Source of the DNA: Actinomycetes bacterium | GTDB lineage: Bacteria; Actinomycetota; Acidimicrobiia; Acidimicrobiales; RAAP-2 | DNA length: 63,284 bases | NCBI GenBank assembly: GCA_021790675.1 | Contig: JAJYGN010000095.1 | Coordinates: 1 to 63,284, forward strand | Direction of reading: 5' to 3' | Part shown: positions 8,333 through 16,799 of the stretch, piece after piece | How the letters are laid out: each line of letters starts with the position of its first letter | How positions within the stretch are numbered: the first letter of the stretch is position 1 | The notes under the pieces: generated by a model | The model's input: the letters and a program-made list of their open reading frames with translations, nothing else | Database searches by the model: none | What the model was told of the DNA's origin: nothing | Translations under genes and position numbers: made by a program

Positions 8333-9371
8333 GGGCGTGCGCCTCGGCGACGCCGACGCCCCCGCGCGAATCCTCGGCCTCGACCGGCTCCAGTTGGTGT
8401 TGCTCGCCTTCGGCGCAGCGGTGCTCGCCGACGCGCTGGTGCGCGTGCACCTCGTGGTCCTGGTGGGTCTGGGCGTCGCGCTGCTCGCCGCGGCGCTGCC
8501 CGCGGGCGAGCGGGTGAGCGTCGCCGAGCGGCTGGGGCTCGCTCTCGCCTACGCGGCACGGCCCCACGTCACCTCGGTCGTAGTCGAGCGCGGCGATCCG
8601 TGCGTCGTTCACGCGCTCGCGAGTGCGACCACGCGCGGTTACGCGCTGCGTCACCGGGGACGGCTTGATCTCAGCGGGGCCGACCTCGATGTGGCGCGGC
8701 GCGTGGCCCAGAGCCTCGACGCCCTCGCGACGGCTCCAAGCGGTCGTCACGCGTCGCTGCACGTCGTACGCGACGGCGACGACATCGCCACGCTCTTGTG
8801 CCTCGGCGGACGCCCTCCCGAGGGGTGGACCCGCGACGATGCCTTGCTCGCGCGCGTTAGCGGGGTGGGTCTGGCCGATCACCTCTGGCTCTTGGAGCGC
8901 CTGAGTTACCTACGCACCACCGATGGGGTCTGCCGCGTGCTGCGGGTGCGCGACTACTCGGCTGCGACCGTGCCACTGCTCGCCGGCCTGCAGCGTCGTC
9001 GCGCGACGACGACCGTGTCGCTGCACCTCGACGTGTTAGACGACGCCCGCGCGCGTCGACGGGTCGAACGACTGAGCCACGCTGCGACGAGCAACTGGGC
9101 GGCCGCCAGTTCGTGGGGCTTTCGCGAGACGTCGCGGGCGCGACGGCGCGTGGCGCGCACGCTCGAGCGCGAGGCGCACGTCGCCGAGGGACGCGCCCTG
9201 GTGCGTCTCGCGGTTTTCGTCACGGTGCGGGCCACGCGCCTTGAGGATCTCGACGACGCGGTGGCGGGGACTCTGCGCGCGGCGCGCGAGTGCGGACTCG
9301 TGCTCGATCGCGGCCTGGGCCGTCAGGCCCGCTGGTACTGCCAGTCCCTTCCCGGAGGTCCTGGCTGGTGA
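8325..9371 (+). CDS. PrgI/VirB3-like plus VirB4 N-terminal-domain-like protein
   Basis: Start taken at the ATG at 8325 (MSEGVRLGDADAPARI), overlapping the previous gene by 8 nt; the ORF-track start at 8103 lies in a shadow region. The 348-residue product has two adjacent hydrophobic segments near residues 20-60 (LQLVLLAFGAAVLADALVRV and LVVLVGLGVALLAAAL), as in PrgI/VirB3 proteins. A soluble alpha/beta region of about 280 residues follows and has no nucleotide-binding motif. Its position directly before a VirB4-type motor suggests it carries what is normally the VirB4 N-terminal domain. It ends GTGA into the ATPase gene. Confidence 0.55.
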   Translation: MSEGVRLGDADAPARILGLDRLQLVLLAFGAAVLADALVRVHLVVLVGLGVALLAAALPAGERVSVAERLGLALAYAARPHVTSVVVERGDPCVVHALASATTRGYALRHRGRLDLSGADLDVARRVAQSLDALATAPSGRHASLHVVRDGDDIATLLCLGGRPPEGWTRDDALLARVSGVGLADHLWLLERLSYLRTTDGVCRVLRVRDYSAATVPLLAGLQRRRATTTVSLHLDVLDDARARRRVERLSHAATSNWAAASSWGFRETSRARRRVARTLEREAHVAEGRALVRLAVFVTVRATRLEDLDDAVAGTLRAARECGLVLDRGLGRQARWYCQSLPGGPGW

Positions 9372-10519
9372 GGGCGTGGACGCACCTGGCCACGTCCGAG
9401 GACGTGCTCGACCTGCGCCTGCCGGCCCACGACGCGGGCACGGGCCTCGTCGGGCGGCCTCTCGGCGACTGCCTGGGCGGCGGCGAGTTCGTCTACGAGC
9501 CCTTCGACGCCTACGGTGCGGGTTTGGTCGCCAACCCGAACCTCCTCGTGGCCGGCTCGATCGGCGCGGGCAAGTCGACGCTCGTCAAGATGGTGATCGA
9601 TCGGGGTCTCGCGCGCGGTCGCGGGGTCGTGGTAGTCGATCCCAAGGGCGAGTACGGGGCGCTCGCCGCCTCCTACGGCGTGACGCCCCTCGTGCTGGGC
9701 CGCGACGGGTGGTGCGATCCGTTCGAGGACGACAGCCGCGCCCGCGACCTCGTGCGAGCCGTGCTCGCGAGCGCGGCCGGCGGACTCTCCGACGAACTGC
9801 ACTTCGCCCTTGACGAGACCTGGAGGAGGCTCGGCGCGCGGCGGCCGCGACGGCTGCTCGCAGCGCTGCACGAGCGCTTGGCGAGCGACCTGCGCGGGCC
9901 CGCGGGGCCTCGTCGCTCGCTTGCTCTCATCGTGCGCCGCTTCGTCGAGGGCGACCTCGCGGGGCTGTTCGACGGCGAAGGGCCGGCGCTGTCGCTCGAG
10001 GGTGATCTGGTCGTGCTCGATCTCAGCGCGCAGTGGTCGGGTGACTCGCTCGCGGTGGCTGCGCTTTCGGCGGCGGCGGCCGGTGCGAACCTGGCCCGCC
10101 CCGATCGTCCGGGATATCTCGTCCTTGACGAGGCGTGGGTCCTGCTGAGCGATCCGGCGTCGCTGCGCTGGCTGCGCGGATCCTGGAAGCTGGCGCGATC
10201 GCGCGGGATCAGCCACGTGCTCGTCCTGCACCGCTTCAGCGACGTGGGCGCGACCGGCGATGCCGGCAGTGCGACGCGCGCGAGCGCCCTGGGACTGCTG
10301 CGCGAGTGCGAGACGACGTGGCTCTTTCGCCAAGGCGCCGACGAGGCCCGCGAGATCGCCGCGGCCCTCTCGTTGCACCCGAACGAGTCGCGTTACCTCG
10401 TCGCGCTGCCGCGCGGGGCCGCCCTCGTGCGCTACGGCGCGTTTCGCTCGGTCGTGCGGATCGTCCCCGACGCGCGCGACGCGCGCTTCATCGACACCGA
10501 TTCGGCGATGCGAGGGTGA
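9368..10519 (+). CDS. VirB4-like ATPase (C-terminal motor domain)
   Basis: A 383-residue FtsK/HerA-superfamily ATPase starting at GTG 9368, which overlaps the upstream stop in GTGA; the ORF-track Met at 9290 would read through the previous gene. Walker A is AGSIGAGKSTLVKM near residue 65, followed by VVVVDPKGEYGALA. Walker B is YLVLDEAWVLL near residue 250, and a late ISHVLVLHRFSDVGATGDAG element resembles the VirB4 sensor region. The protein is about half the length of a full VirB4 because the N-terminal part is encoded by the preceding gene. It probably powers assembly or substrate movement of a T4SS-like complex. Confidence 0.78.
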   Translation: MRAWTHLATSEDVLDLRLPAHDAGTGLVGRPLGDCLGGGEFVYEPFDAYGAGLVANPNLLVAGSIGAGKSTLVKMVIDRGLARGRGVVVVDPKGEYGALAASYGVTPLVLGRDGWCDPFEDDSRARDLVRAVLASAAGGLSDELHFALDETWRRLGARRPRRLLAALHERLASDLRGPAGPRRSLALIVRRFVEGDLAGLFDGEGPALSLEGDLVVLDLSAQWSGDSLAVAALSAAAAGANLARPDRPGYLVLDEAWVLLSDPASLRWLRGSWKLARSRGISHVLVLHRFSDVGATGDAGSATRASALGLLRECETTWLFRQGADEAREIAAALSLHPNESRYLVALPRGAALVRYGAFRSVVRIVPDARDARFIDTDSAMRG

Positions 10520-11679
10520 ACGACCGCCTGGTCCTCGGGAAGCGCACGTTGCGCGGCGTCGCCCTGGGTCCGCGGCTGCGCTTGGGCGAGCGCAGCTCGC
10601 TGCTAGTGGTGGGACCTACCCAGGTGGGCAAGACCTCCTCGCTGGTGGTGCCGGCGATTCTCTCGTGGAGTGATGCGCTGGTGGTCACCAGTGTCAAGTC
10701 CGACGTCGTCGAGGTGACGCGGCGCTGGCGTGGCGCGCTCGGCGCGGTCCAGGTCCTCGAGCCGGGGCGTGACGGCGGGCTCACCTGGGATCCGCTCGAG
10801 CGGGTTGAGTCGCTGCGCCACGCGCTGCGCGTGGCGCATGAGTTGACCAGCCGTGCGAGCCCTCACGCGGACTCCGAATTCTGGAACGCGCTCGCCACCA
10901 AGTTGGTGGCCGCCCTGTTCGTGATCGCGCGACAGAGCCGACGCAGCGTCTTTGACGTCGCGCGGGTCCTCGATACACGCGCCTTCGACGAGTGGCTCAC
11001 CCGTGCGAGCGAGGCCGCGGATCTCCTGCGAGGGTTTCTCGAGCACGACGCCAAGACGGTCGACGGCGTGATCACGACGGCCGAGACCATGCTGCTGGCC
11101 TGGCGCTTCGCTCAGCCCCTCGCCCGCGTACGCGACGTCGTCCACGGACCGCACACCCTCTATCTCGTCAGCCCGCGTGGCGAGCAACGTCACTACGAGT
11201 CGCTCTTTCGCGGGGCGCTGCGCGCGGTGCTCGAAGAGCAGCAGCGACTCGTCGACGCCGGCAGCGCCCGACCGTTGCTGCTCGTGCTCGACGAGGCGGC
11301 CACCGTCGCGCCCCTCGATGACCTCGACGAGCTGGCGGCGACGCTGGCGGGGCTCTCGGTCACGCTGGTGACCGTGGTCCAGGACTTCGCGCAGCTGAAC
11401 GCCCGTTGGGGCAAGCGCGCGGCGACCATCGTGAACAACCACACGACGCGTCTCGTCCTGGGCGGTCTGGCCGATCCGGCGGTCGCCACCTTCCTGCCCG
11501 AGGCGGCGGGTTCCAGCGAGGCGCCACTTCGGCGGCTCTCGCCGGGGACGGGTCTCGTCGTGTCGCGCTCGGCGCCGGTCGCGCCGGTTCGCCTGGTGCC
11601 GTGGTGGCGCCAGCGACACCTTCGTCATCGTGGTCGCCGCGACGTCGCTACGATTCGCTGGTGGAATCGACGCACCTGA
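10516..11679 (+). CDS. VirD4/TraG-like type IV coupling ATPase
   Basis: A 387-residue ATPase starting at GTG 10516, in a GTGA overlap with the VirB4-like gene. Walker A is VVGPTQVGKTSSLVVPAI near residue 35; the following VVTSVKSDVVEVTRRWRG is characteristic of TraG/VirD4 proteins. Walker B is LLLVLDEAATVAPLDDL near residue 255, then VTVVQDFAQLNARWG and a conserved NNHTTRLVLGG. Unlike canonical VirD4 there is no N-terminal membrane anchor, so it may be recruited by the VirB6-like protein. The start of the ROK kinase gene lies inside its last 19 nt. No relaxase gene is adjacent. Confidence 0.85.
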   Translation: MNDRLVLGKRTLRGVALGPRLRLGERSSLLVVGPTQVGKTSSLVVPAILSWSDALVVTSVKSDVVEVTRRWRGALGAVQVLEPGRDGGLTWDPLERVESLRHALRVAHELTSRASPHADSEFWNALATKLVAALFVIARQSRRSVFDVARVLDTRAFDEWLTRASEAADLLRGFLEHDAKTVDGVITTAETMLLAWRFAQPLARVRDVVHGPHTLYLVSPRGEQRHYESLFRGALRAVLEEQQRLVDAGSARPLLLVLDEAATVAPLDDLDELAATLAGLSVTLVTVVQDFAQLNARWGKRAATIVNNHTTRLVLGGLADPAVATFLPEAAGSSEAPLRRLSPGTGLVVSRSAPVAPVRLVPWWRQRHLRHRGRRDVATIRWWNRRT

Positions 11680-12413
11680 CGAGCGGGGCCCTGCTCGCGG
11701 TCGACATCGGCGCGACCAACATCAAGTACTGCCTGGTCGACGCGGACGGCACCCTGCTCGAGGACCCGCGACGACGCCCGACGCCCTATCCCTGCACCCC
11801 CGAGCGACTGGTGGGTGTGGTCGCGGACCGGATCATCAAGGCCAAGGTCGAGCGCGCCGGGGTGGGCTTTCCCGGTGAGTTCACCGATGGGCGCGTGGTG
11901 CGCCCCGGCAATCTGTCGCGCCCGGGCGGGGTCTCAACACCCGTCGACCCCGAGCTCGACGCGCACTGGCGCGGCTTCGAGCTTCAGCGCGCGCTGCGCG
12001 AGGCGACCGGTGCCGACGTGCGTATGGTGAACGACGCGTCCCTGGCGGCGCTGGGCGCGAGTCAGGGGGTGGGTCGCGAGGTGGTGATCACCCTCGGCAC
12101 GGGATGCGGGCTCGCCCTCGTCGTCGACGGCGAACTCGTGCGCGTGCGCGACGTCGGCGCGGCGGCCTTTGACGACGGTCGCACGTTCGACCAGGCGCTG
12201 GGTGAGCGGGCCCGCGCCGAGGACGAGGCCCGCTGGCACCGCGACCTGGTCAAGGCGGTCGCCGGCTTCACCGACGAGTTCGCCGCAACTGCCATCCACC
12301 TCGCCGGCGGCAACGCCCGGCGCGTGACGCCCGACGTCTTCGCGGACCTTGCGGTGCCCGTCGAGATCGACGGAAACTTCGCACCGTTGCGCGGAGCTGC
12401 CCGACTCTTCTAG
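11661..12413 (+). CDS. ROK-family sugar kinase-like protein
   Basis: A 250-residue protein starting at a GTG at 11661 within the end of the VirD4-like gene; the longer ORF-track version is a shadow. The ATP-binding phosphate-1 motif is AVDIGATNIKYCLVD at the N-terminus, GVGFPGEFTDGRVV follows, the catalytic Asp is in MVNDASLAALGA, and phosphate-2 is VITLGTGCGLALVVDG. These match ROK kinases and resemble polyphosphate glucokinase. The zinc-binding GHxxx and CxCGxxGC elements of many ROK enzymes are absent. Its stop shares the palindrome CTAG with the stop of the convergent M20 gene. The substrate is unresolved. Confidence 0.75.
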   Translation: MESTHLTSGALLAVDIGATNIKYCLVDADGTLLEDPRRRPTPYPCTPERLVGVVADRIIKAKVERAGVGFPGEFTDGRVVRPGNLSRPGGVSTPVDPELDAHWRGFELQRALREATGADVRMVNDASLAALGASQGVGREVVITLGTGCGLALVVDGELVRVRDVGAAAFDDGRTFDQALGERARAEDEARWHRDLVKAVAGFTDEFAATAIHLAGGNARRVTPDVFADLAVPVEIDGNFAPLRGAARLF

Positions 12414-13591
12414 TTGCGCGCGAGCGCCAGGGCGCCGGTCGCGAGCGTTATGGCGAAGACCCGGCACGCCTCGTCGACGACGACGAAGTTCGGGCTGTGG
12501 TGCATGCCGCTCGAACCGTCGGGCGCGGCGCCGCCGACGAAGAGGTAGCAGCCGGGCACGCGGTTCAAGAGTTCGGAGACGTCGTCGCTGGGACTCACCG
12601 GGCCCATCTCGGCGTAGAGGACGCCCGGGGCGTTCCCCAGCGCGCCGGCGACGATCTCCAACGCGCGCACGTCGTTGGTCACGGCGGGGGTCGAGAACGT
12701 GAAGTCGATGTCGGCCGTGACCGAGAACCGGCTGGCGACCGACGCGACGAGCGCATCGAGTCGCGCCAGCGCTTCGACGCGCTGGTCGTCGGTGAAGGTT
12801 CGCAGCGTGCCCGAGAGGCTTGCGTGGCGCGGCACCACATTGGGCGCACTGCCGGCGCGGATCACCCCGGCCGAGCATGCGCACGCGGTGCCCTCGAAGG
12901 AGAGTCCTTCGACGACTTCGCCCAGGCGCGGGGCGAGGTCGCTGACGGCGAGCACGACGTTGCCCACGTCGCTCGCCATGGCGCCATGTCCGCCCGCGCC
13001 GGTGAGGTGGATGTCGAAGGCGTGGGCCTCGCTCATGATGACTCCGGGACGCGCCGCGACGAAGCCGACGGGACCGAGGCTCGACACGTGGGCGCCGATC
13101 ACGTAGTCGACGTCGCGTCCCTCGAGCAGGCCGCGTTCGAGCATGGCACGCGCGCCGCCGAGACCCTCCTCGGCGGGCTGGAAGACCAGTGTGAAGGCGC
13201 CGACGAGTTCATCCGCCTCGTGCAGTCGCGCCAAGAGATCGGCCACTCCGAGTGCCGCGGCCGTGTGCACGTCGTGGCCGCAGGCGTGCATGACGCCCGC
13301 GGTCTCGCTGGAAAAGGCGAGGCCGGTCTCCTCGCCGACCGGCAGGGCGTCAATGTCCGCGCGGATCATGACGCGTCGTCCCGGTGCCCCCTCCAGGGTC
13401 GCCACCGCGCCCGTCTCGGTGGGGCACTCCTCGAGGCGCCAGCCGAGCTCCTCGAGGCGGGTGCGGATCACGGAACTGGTGCGGAACTCGGCGAAGGAGA
13501 GCTCCGGGTGGGCGTGCAGGTCGTGGCGGATCGCCACCATCGGACCCTCTATGAGGTCGAGGAGGCGAGGCAGGTCGTCGGTCAGGGCCAC
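12410..13591 (-). CDS. M20-family amidohydrolase (N-acyl-amino-acid/hippurate hydrolase type)
   Basis: A 393-residue M20D amidohydrolase starting at GTG 13591. The family opening IRHDLHAHPELSFAEFRTS is intact. Metal-binding motif MHACGHDVHTAAALG lies near residue 100 and QPAEEGLGGARAML near residue 137, and the dimerisation-domain residue region TGAGGHGAMA is present. A C-terminal GGAAPDGSSGMHHSPNF supplies the last metal-ligand His. The family removes acyl groups from amino acids or cleaves hippurate-like amides in the cytoplasm. The tRNA-Arg gene lies 65 nt upstream on the opposite strand. Its stop overlaps the ROK gene by 4 nt. Confidence 0.9.
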   Translation of the reverse strand: MALTDDLPRLLDLIEGPMVAIRHDLHAHPELSFAEFRTSSVIRTRLEELGWRLEECPTETGAVATLEGAPGRRVMIRADIDALPVGEETGLAFSSETAGVMHACGHDVHTAAALGVADLLARLHEADELVGAFTLVFQPAEEGLGGARAMLERGLLEGRDVDYVIGAHVSSLGPVGFVAARPGVIMSEAHAFDIHLTGAGGHGAMASDVGNVVLAVSDLAPRLGEVVEGLSFEGTACACSAGVIRAGSAPNVVPRHASLSGTLRTFTDDQRVEALARLDALVASVASRFSVTADIDFTFSTPAVTNDVRALEIVAGALGNAPGVLYAEMGPVSPSDDVSELLNRVPGCYLFVGGAAPDGSSGMHHSPNFVVVDEACRVFAITLATGALALARN

Positions 13592-13656
13592 GTGGGCATG
13601 GTAGAGGCGAGGCCGCCCTTGGTCGAGGACCGCTAGGATAGGAGGCCTGTATTACT

Positions 13657-13730
13657 GCGGCTGTAGCTCAGCGGATTAGAGCATCGGTCTACGGAACCGA
13701 GGGTCGGGGGTTCGAATCCCTCCAGCCGCA
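13657..13730 (+). tRNA. tRNA-Arg (anticodon ACG)
   Basis: A complete 74-nt cloverleaf: acceptor GCGGCTG pairs with CAGCCGC, discriminator A, D arm GCTCAGCGGATTAGAGC, anticodon stem TCGGT/ACCGA around the loop CTACGGA, and T arm with GGTTCGAATCC. The anticodon is ACG; its A34 is the classical substrate of the TadA deaminase encoded at 45015. CCA is not encoded: CTG follows the discriminator. Confidence 0.96.
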
Positions 13731-13930
13731 CTGCGAGACCTGAATCTCAGGTTCGGTCCACGTGTCGATGAATCCACGTGGTCCGAGCCCAGACATTGAA
13801 GCACAGGTGGATCGAGAGATCTTCGTACAACGCACTAGTGACCTCGAGGTCATTCGCCGGACCCGCCGACTCTGCGCCAGTGGGCGACGCCGTCAAGGAC
13901 CGTGTTGGCTCGGGAGTATTACTGTCGAGC

Positions 13931-13980
13931 ACTCGGCCGGCGGGTGGTTCTCGGGGGAACGAGCGACCCGCCGGCCGAGT
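13931..13980 (-). terminator. 15-bp stem-loop terminator-like hairpin
   Basis: ACTCGGCCGGCGGGT at 13931-13945 is perfectly complementary to ACCCGCCGGCCGAGT at 13966-13980, with a 20-nt loop. It lies 14 nt beyond the stop of the secreted repeat protein gene and lacks a T tract, as in many high-GC actinobacterial terminators. The rest of 13731-13994 shows two short hairpins after the tRNA and no credible gene. Confidence 0.7.
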
Positions 13981-13994
13981 TGACGACGTTGCTT

Positions 13995-15176
13995 CTAGCG
14001 CTGGTTGTAGCGCACCGACGTGCGCTGACCGTGAGCGAACACGAGGAAGAACGTGTGCACACCACGCGGAGCAAATGCGGAGATCGTGACGCGAATGGTC
14101 AGGACCTGACCCGTGTCGCGAATCACGCCGACCCTGGTTCCGCCCACGCTGCTGTTGAAGCGGGGCTGACCATAGAAGTGGGCGCCGATGACTGACGTCA
14201 CGATGGAACGTCCGGTGAAGACGGCAGAGCTCATCTTGATCGCACGCGGCGCGCTGGCCACTCGGCGAGCGAGCGTGACCGTCGTGGCGCTGGACTTGGC
14301 GTCGAGGTAGATCGTGTCACCGGCCTTCATCACAGTGACCTGGCATGTGCCAGCGGTTGACGCGTGCAAGATGCCACTGGACACCGAGCACAAAGCGCTT
14401 CCGGCGCTCGTGACGGCGTAACTGACGGCGCCCGATCCCGAACCACCCGACGATGTCAGCGAGAGCCCGGTTCCGACGAACCCAGTCACGCTGGTGAGGT
14501 AGAGGGGTGCCTGGGTCTTCAGGGCCGTCGTACGCACCGTGATGCTCTGGCGAATCTGCACGGCGGCGGCAAAGGCGCCGTTACCGGCATCGTTGAAGTC
14601 CACCAAGCACGTACCCGGTGCGGTGAAGCTGATCTTGTTGCCCGACTTCATCGCGCAGCCCGTCGAGTTCCCGTCGAGGGAAATCTTTACGGTGTCACCC
14701 GAGGTCGCAGTGGCACTCGCGCTATAGGTGTCGTGCACGAGTCCCGTCGTTGGGGCCGTGCTGGGGTGGATCGTATTAGCCGAATACACCTGAACGTGCT
14801 GCTGCACCTGGTTCGCCGCGGCGTAGGTCGCGTTGCCGGCGTCGTTGAAGTTGATGACGCAGTTGCCCGAACCAGTGAAGCTGACCTTGGTTCCGGCGAG
14901 CGTGCAACCGGTGGAGGTGGCATCGGTCGAGATGATCACCGTGTCACCGGAGGTGGCCGTGGCACTCGTTACGAAGGACCCGCCTGCGCTGCCGGCGGAC
15001 GGGGTCGCTACCGCGGTGATGGTGTTCGTCTTGGTACCCGCGGCCGATGCGGGCCCGGCGGCCGCGAAGTTCAACCCCACGACCAAGAGCGCCGCAGTCG
15101 CCGCCGAGGCGATGAACGGGGATGTGAGGGATCTCGTCAACCAACGACGAGTGTGGACGTTTGAGGTGTTTCGCAC
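13995..15176 (-). CDS. Secreted protein with two 60-residue tandem repeats
   Basis: A 393-residue protein from GTG 15176. It has a basic N-terminus and a hydrophobic signal segment ending AGPASAAG near residue 46. Two homologous repeats of about 60 residues follow: SATATSGDTVIISTDATSTG... and SATATSGDTVKISLDGNSTG..., each with two Cys and an FNDAGN element. An Ig/MBG-like segment comes next, with SGGSGSGAVSYAVTSAGSALCS and AGTCQVTVMKAGDTIYLDA, as in many actinobacterial cell-surface proteins. No catalytic motif or LPXTG anchor is seen. A surface or structural role is likely but undetermined. Confidence 0.75.
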   Translation of the reverse strand: MRNTSNVHTRRWLTRSLTSPFIASAATAALLVVGLNFAAAGPASAAGTKTNTITAVATPSAGSAGGSFVTSATATSGDTVIISTDATSTGCTLAGTKVSFTGSGNCVINFNDAGNATYAAANQVQQHVQVYSANTIHPSTAPTTGLVHDTYSASATATSGDTVKISLDGNSTGCAMKSGNKISFTAPGTCLVDFNDAGNGAFAAAVQIRQSITVRTTALKTQAPLYLTSVTGFVGTGLSLTSSGGSGSGAVSYAVTSAGSALCSVSSGILHASTAGTCQVTVMKAGDTIYLDAKSSATTVTLARRVASAPRAIKMSSAVFTGRSIVTSVIGAHFYGQPRFNSSVGGTRVGVIRDTGQVLTIRVTISAFAPRGVHTFFLVFAHGQRTSVRYNQR

Positions 15177-15901
15177 TGTGCTTCCTGTCTTCTGACGGAG
15201 TCTGACGAAGTGTCAGACGAGAAGGAAGCAAGTTTCTAGACGTCCTGAGAGGTAGCGTACTTCGTTCGTCTCCCAATTACTGGTCGGGCTAGACACCCGG
15301 CTTCCGCGCGACGATTTCGTCAGATGAACCGTGAGTCGTGGACTACCTTCAGCGCCATTCCCGGGACATTGTGGCTTTTCGGCGATGTGTCCTCTCGCAC
15401 TCGAACACAACGCCAAAGTCGGGTCGCAACTGAGGTGCGTTAACGGAGGTTTTCGAAGGGCGACTCGATCACGTCGGTTCCCTCATTGAGAACGGCGGCT
15501 CGTCGTCACCGACGACGCACCATCGAGGCTGAACACATCAAGCTCTCCTGGCCCCTGCCTCGTCGCATCTCGAGGGGTGGCTGAAGCGCGCTGACACATT
15601 GGGCCTCGTGCCGGGAGAGCCAGTCGTCGACGCCGATCGCTTGGGCGATCGTCTCGACCCTGGTGCCAAAGGTCGGCAGTACACGAACGGGCGTGTTCAC
15701 TTGGGCCGCGAGGATGTTCTGGTCGACCCCACCCAGGCCAACCGGTACCTGACGCGTTTCACCCGGTGCTTCGCCCCTACCTGTCCGAACACCGCTCGCG
15801 ATACTTCGAGATCTCAGCGACTTTGCGACGAGCTCTCGCGTAGTCCGGCACGGGACGATACGGACACCGTCTCGCTACCCGTATCGGCGCAACGAGAGTG
15901 A
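15177..15901. other. 725-bp gap without a convincing gene
   Basis: Only weak ORFs (15506-15700 minus, 15599-15901 plus) occur; neither has a recognisable motif, a good ribosome-binding site or neighbour-like composition. Just upstream of the secreted repeat gene is a small hairpin, GTCTGAC-gaagt-GTCAGAC, around 15201-15220. Its AT content is higher than that of neighbouring genes, and it probably holds the promoter of the secreted protein gene. Otherwise I see nothing. Confidence 0.5.
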
Positions 15902-16726
15902 TTAGACCACGGCCCGACCCGTCGCCAGACGCCGGCGAGTGTCGGCGAGCACCCAGTTAAGGGGAAAGTGGCGCAGCGGCGCGGGCAGTGCTCGCCAGAG
16001 CCGGGCGGATGACGCGACGAGAAAGCGCGCGACGTTCTGTCTCCGGCCGCTCCAGGTCAGGCCCAGCTCGCGACGCAGAACCTCGGGGAGGAAGTAGGAG
16101 ACGAGTAGTCCGTTCACCGGCCCGAGGACGACGGCCAGGGGGCGCGGGAGGAACTCCAGGCGGACGAAGGAGCGAAGGTAGTCGCCCGTCACATCATCGA
16201 AGCCGACATGATCCATTTTCTCCTCCCAGTAGTGTTCGAAGGCCGCGCGATCGAGCGGCCACCAACCCTTGGGGACCTGCAAGGTCGTGCCCAGGCGCTC
16301 GGCCACCCGGTAAAGCTCGTCTTCTACTTCGGCGAGCTCGACTCCGGCGAGCTCGACGGCCTGGCGCGATCCCTGGTAGAGGCAGGCCGCAACCCAGCCC
16401 TGCAGGTCGGGGTCAAAAGCGCTGTAGGTGATCGGGTCGCCGGGTGCGGAACGCACGCGGGCGTGGGACCGGTCGATTTCGCGGCGCAGAGCAACACGTT
16501 CAGCGTCGGTGCCGAAAACGGCGATGGTGAGGAAGGCCAGGGTCGTGCGCGTGCGCTTGATCGGGTGGTGAGTGAGGGCCCCCTCGGTCACCGGGCTACG
16601 CGCGACCGCGTGGCCGACAGGGAGCTGGCTGAGCTGCATCACCACGTTGGCGCCGGCCGGCAGGAGGGCGACGCCACTCATCAGCGCGTCGCTCAGGTGA
16701 GGACTCAGTTCGGGGGCGTTGTCCAC
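15902..16726 (-). CDS. MpaB/DUF2236-family oxygenase-like protein
   Basis: A 274-residue protein starting at GTG 16726. It matches the DUF2236/MpaB family: the N-terminal block MQLSQLPVGHAVARSPV, the central YSAFDPDLQGWVAACLYQGS, and the later REIDRSHARV element carrying a conserved His. The prototype fungal MpaB is a heme-dependent oxygenase; most actinobacterial members have no assigned substrate. The gene stands alone and diverges from the methyltransferase gene over 73 nt. Function beyond a probable oxygenase cannot be inferred. Confidence 0.8.
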   Translation of the reverse strand: MDNAPELSPHLSDALMSGVALLPAGANVVMQLSQLPVGHAVARSPVTEGALTHHPIKRTRTTLAFLTIAVFGTDAERVALRREIDRSHARVRSAPGDPITYSAFDPDLQGWVAACLYQGSRQAVELAGVELAEVEDELYRVAERLGTTLQVPKGWWPLDRAAFEHYWEEKMDHVGFDDVTGDYLRSFVRLEFLPRPLAVVLGPVNGLLVSYFLPEVLRRELGLTWSGRRQNVARFLVASSARLWRALPAPLRHFPLNWVLADTRRRLATGRAVV

Positions 16727-16799
16727 GGGCTCAGCGTAGGATGACGAACCGGGGCCGGGAGACGTTCGGCAGCGAGCTCGGTGCTAGCGAGGAGCGATC

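Noticed and set aside
6945-11679. Integrative conjugative element
   Set aside because: No relaxase, integrase, att repeats or partition genes are visible and the flanks are ordinary chromosomal genes.
13657-15901. Island integrated at tRNA-Arg
   Set aside because: I found no duplicated tRNA 3' end and no integrase gene; only a secreted-protein gene and a non-coding stretch follow.
15506-15901. Two overlapping ORFs in the 725-bp gap as transposase or hypothetical genes
   Set aside because: No motif, weak starts, inconsistent composition and no inverted repeats of an insertion sequence.
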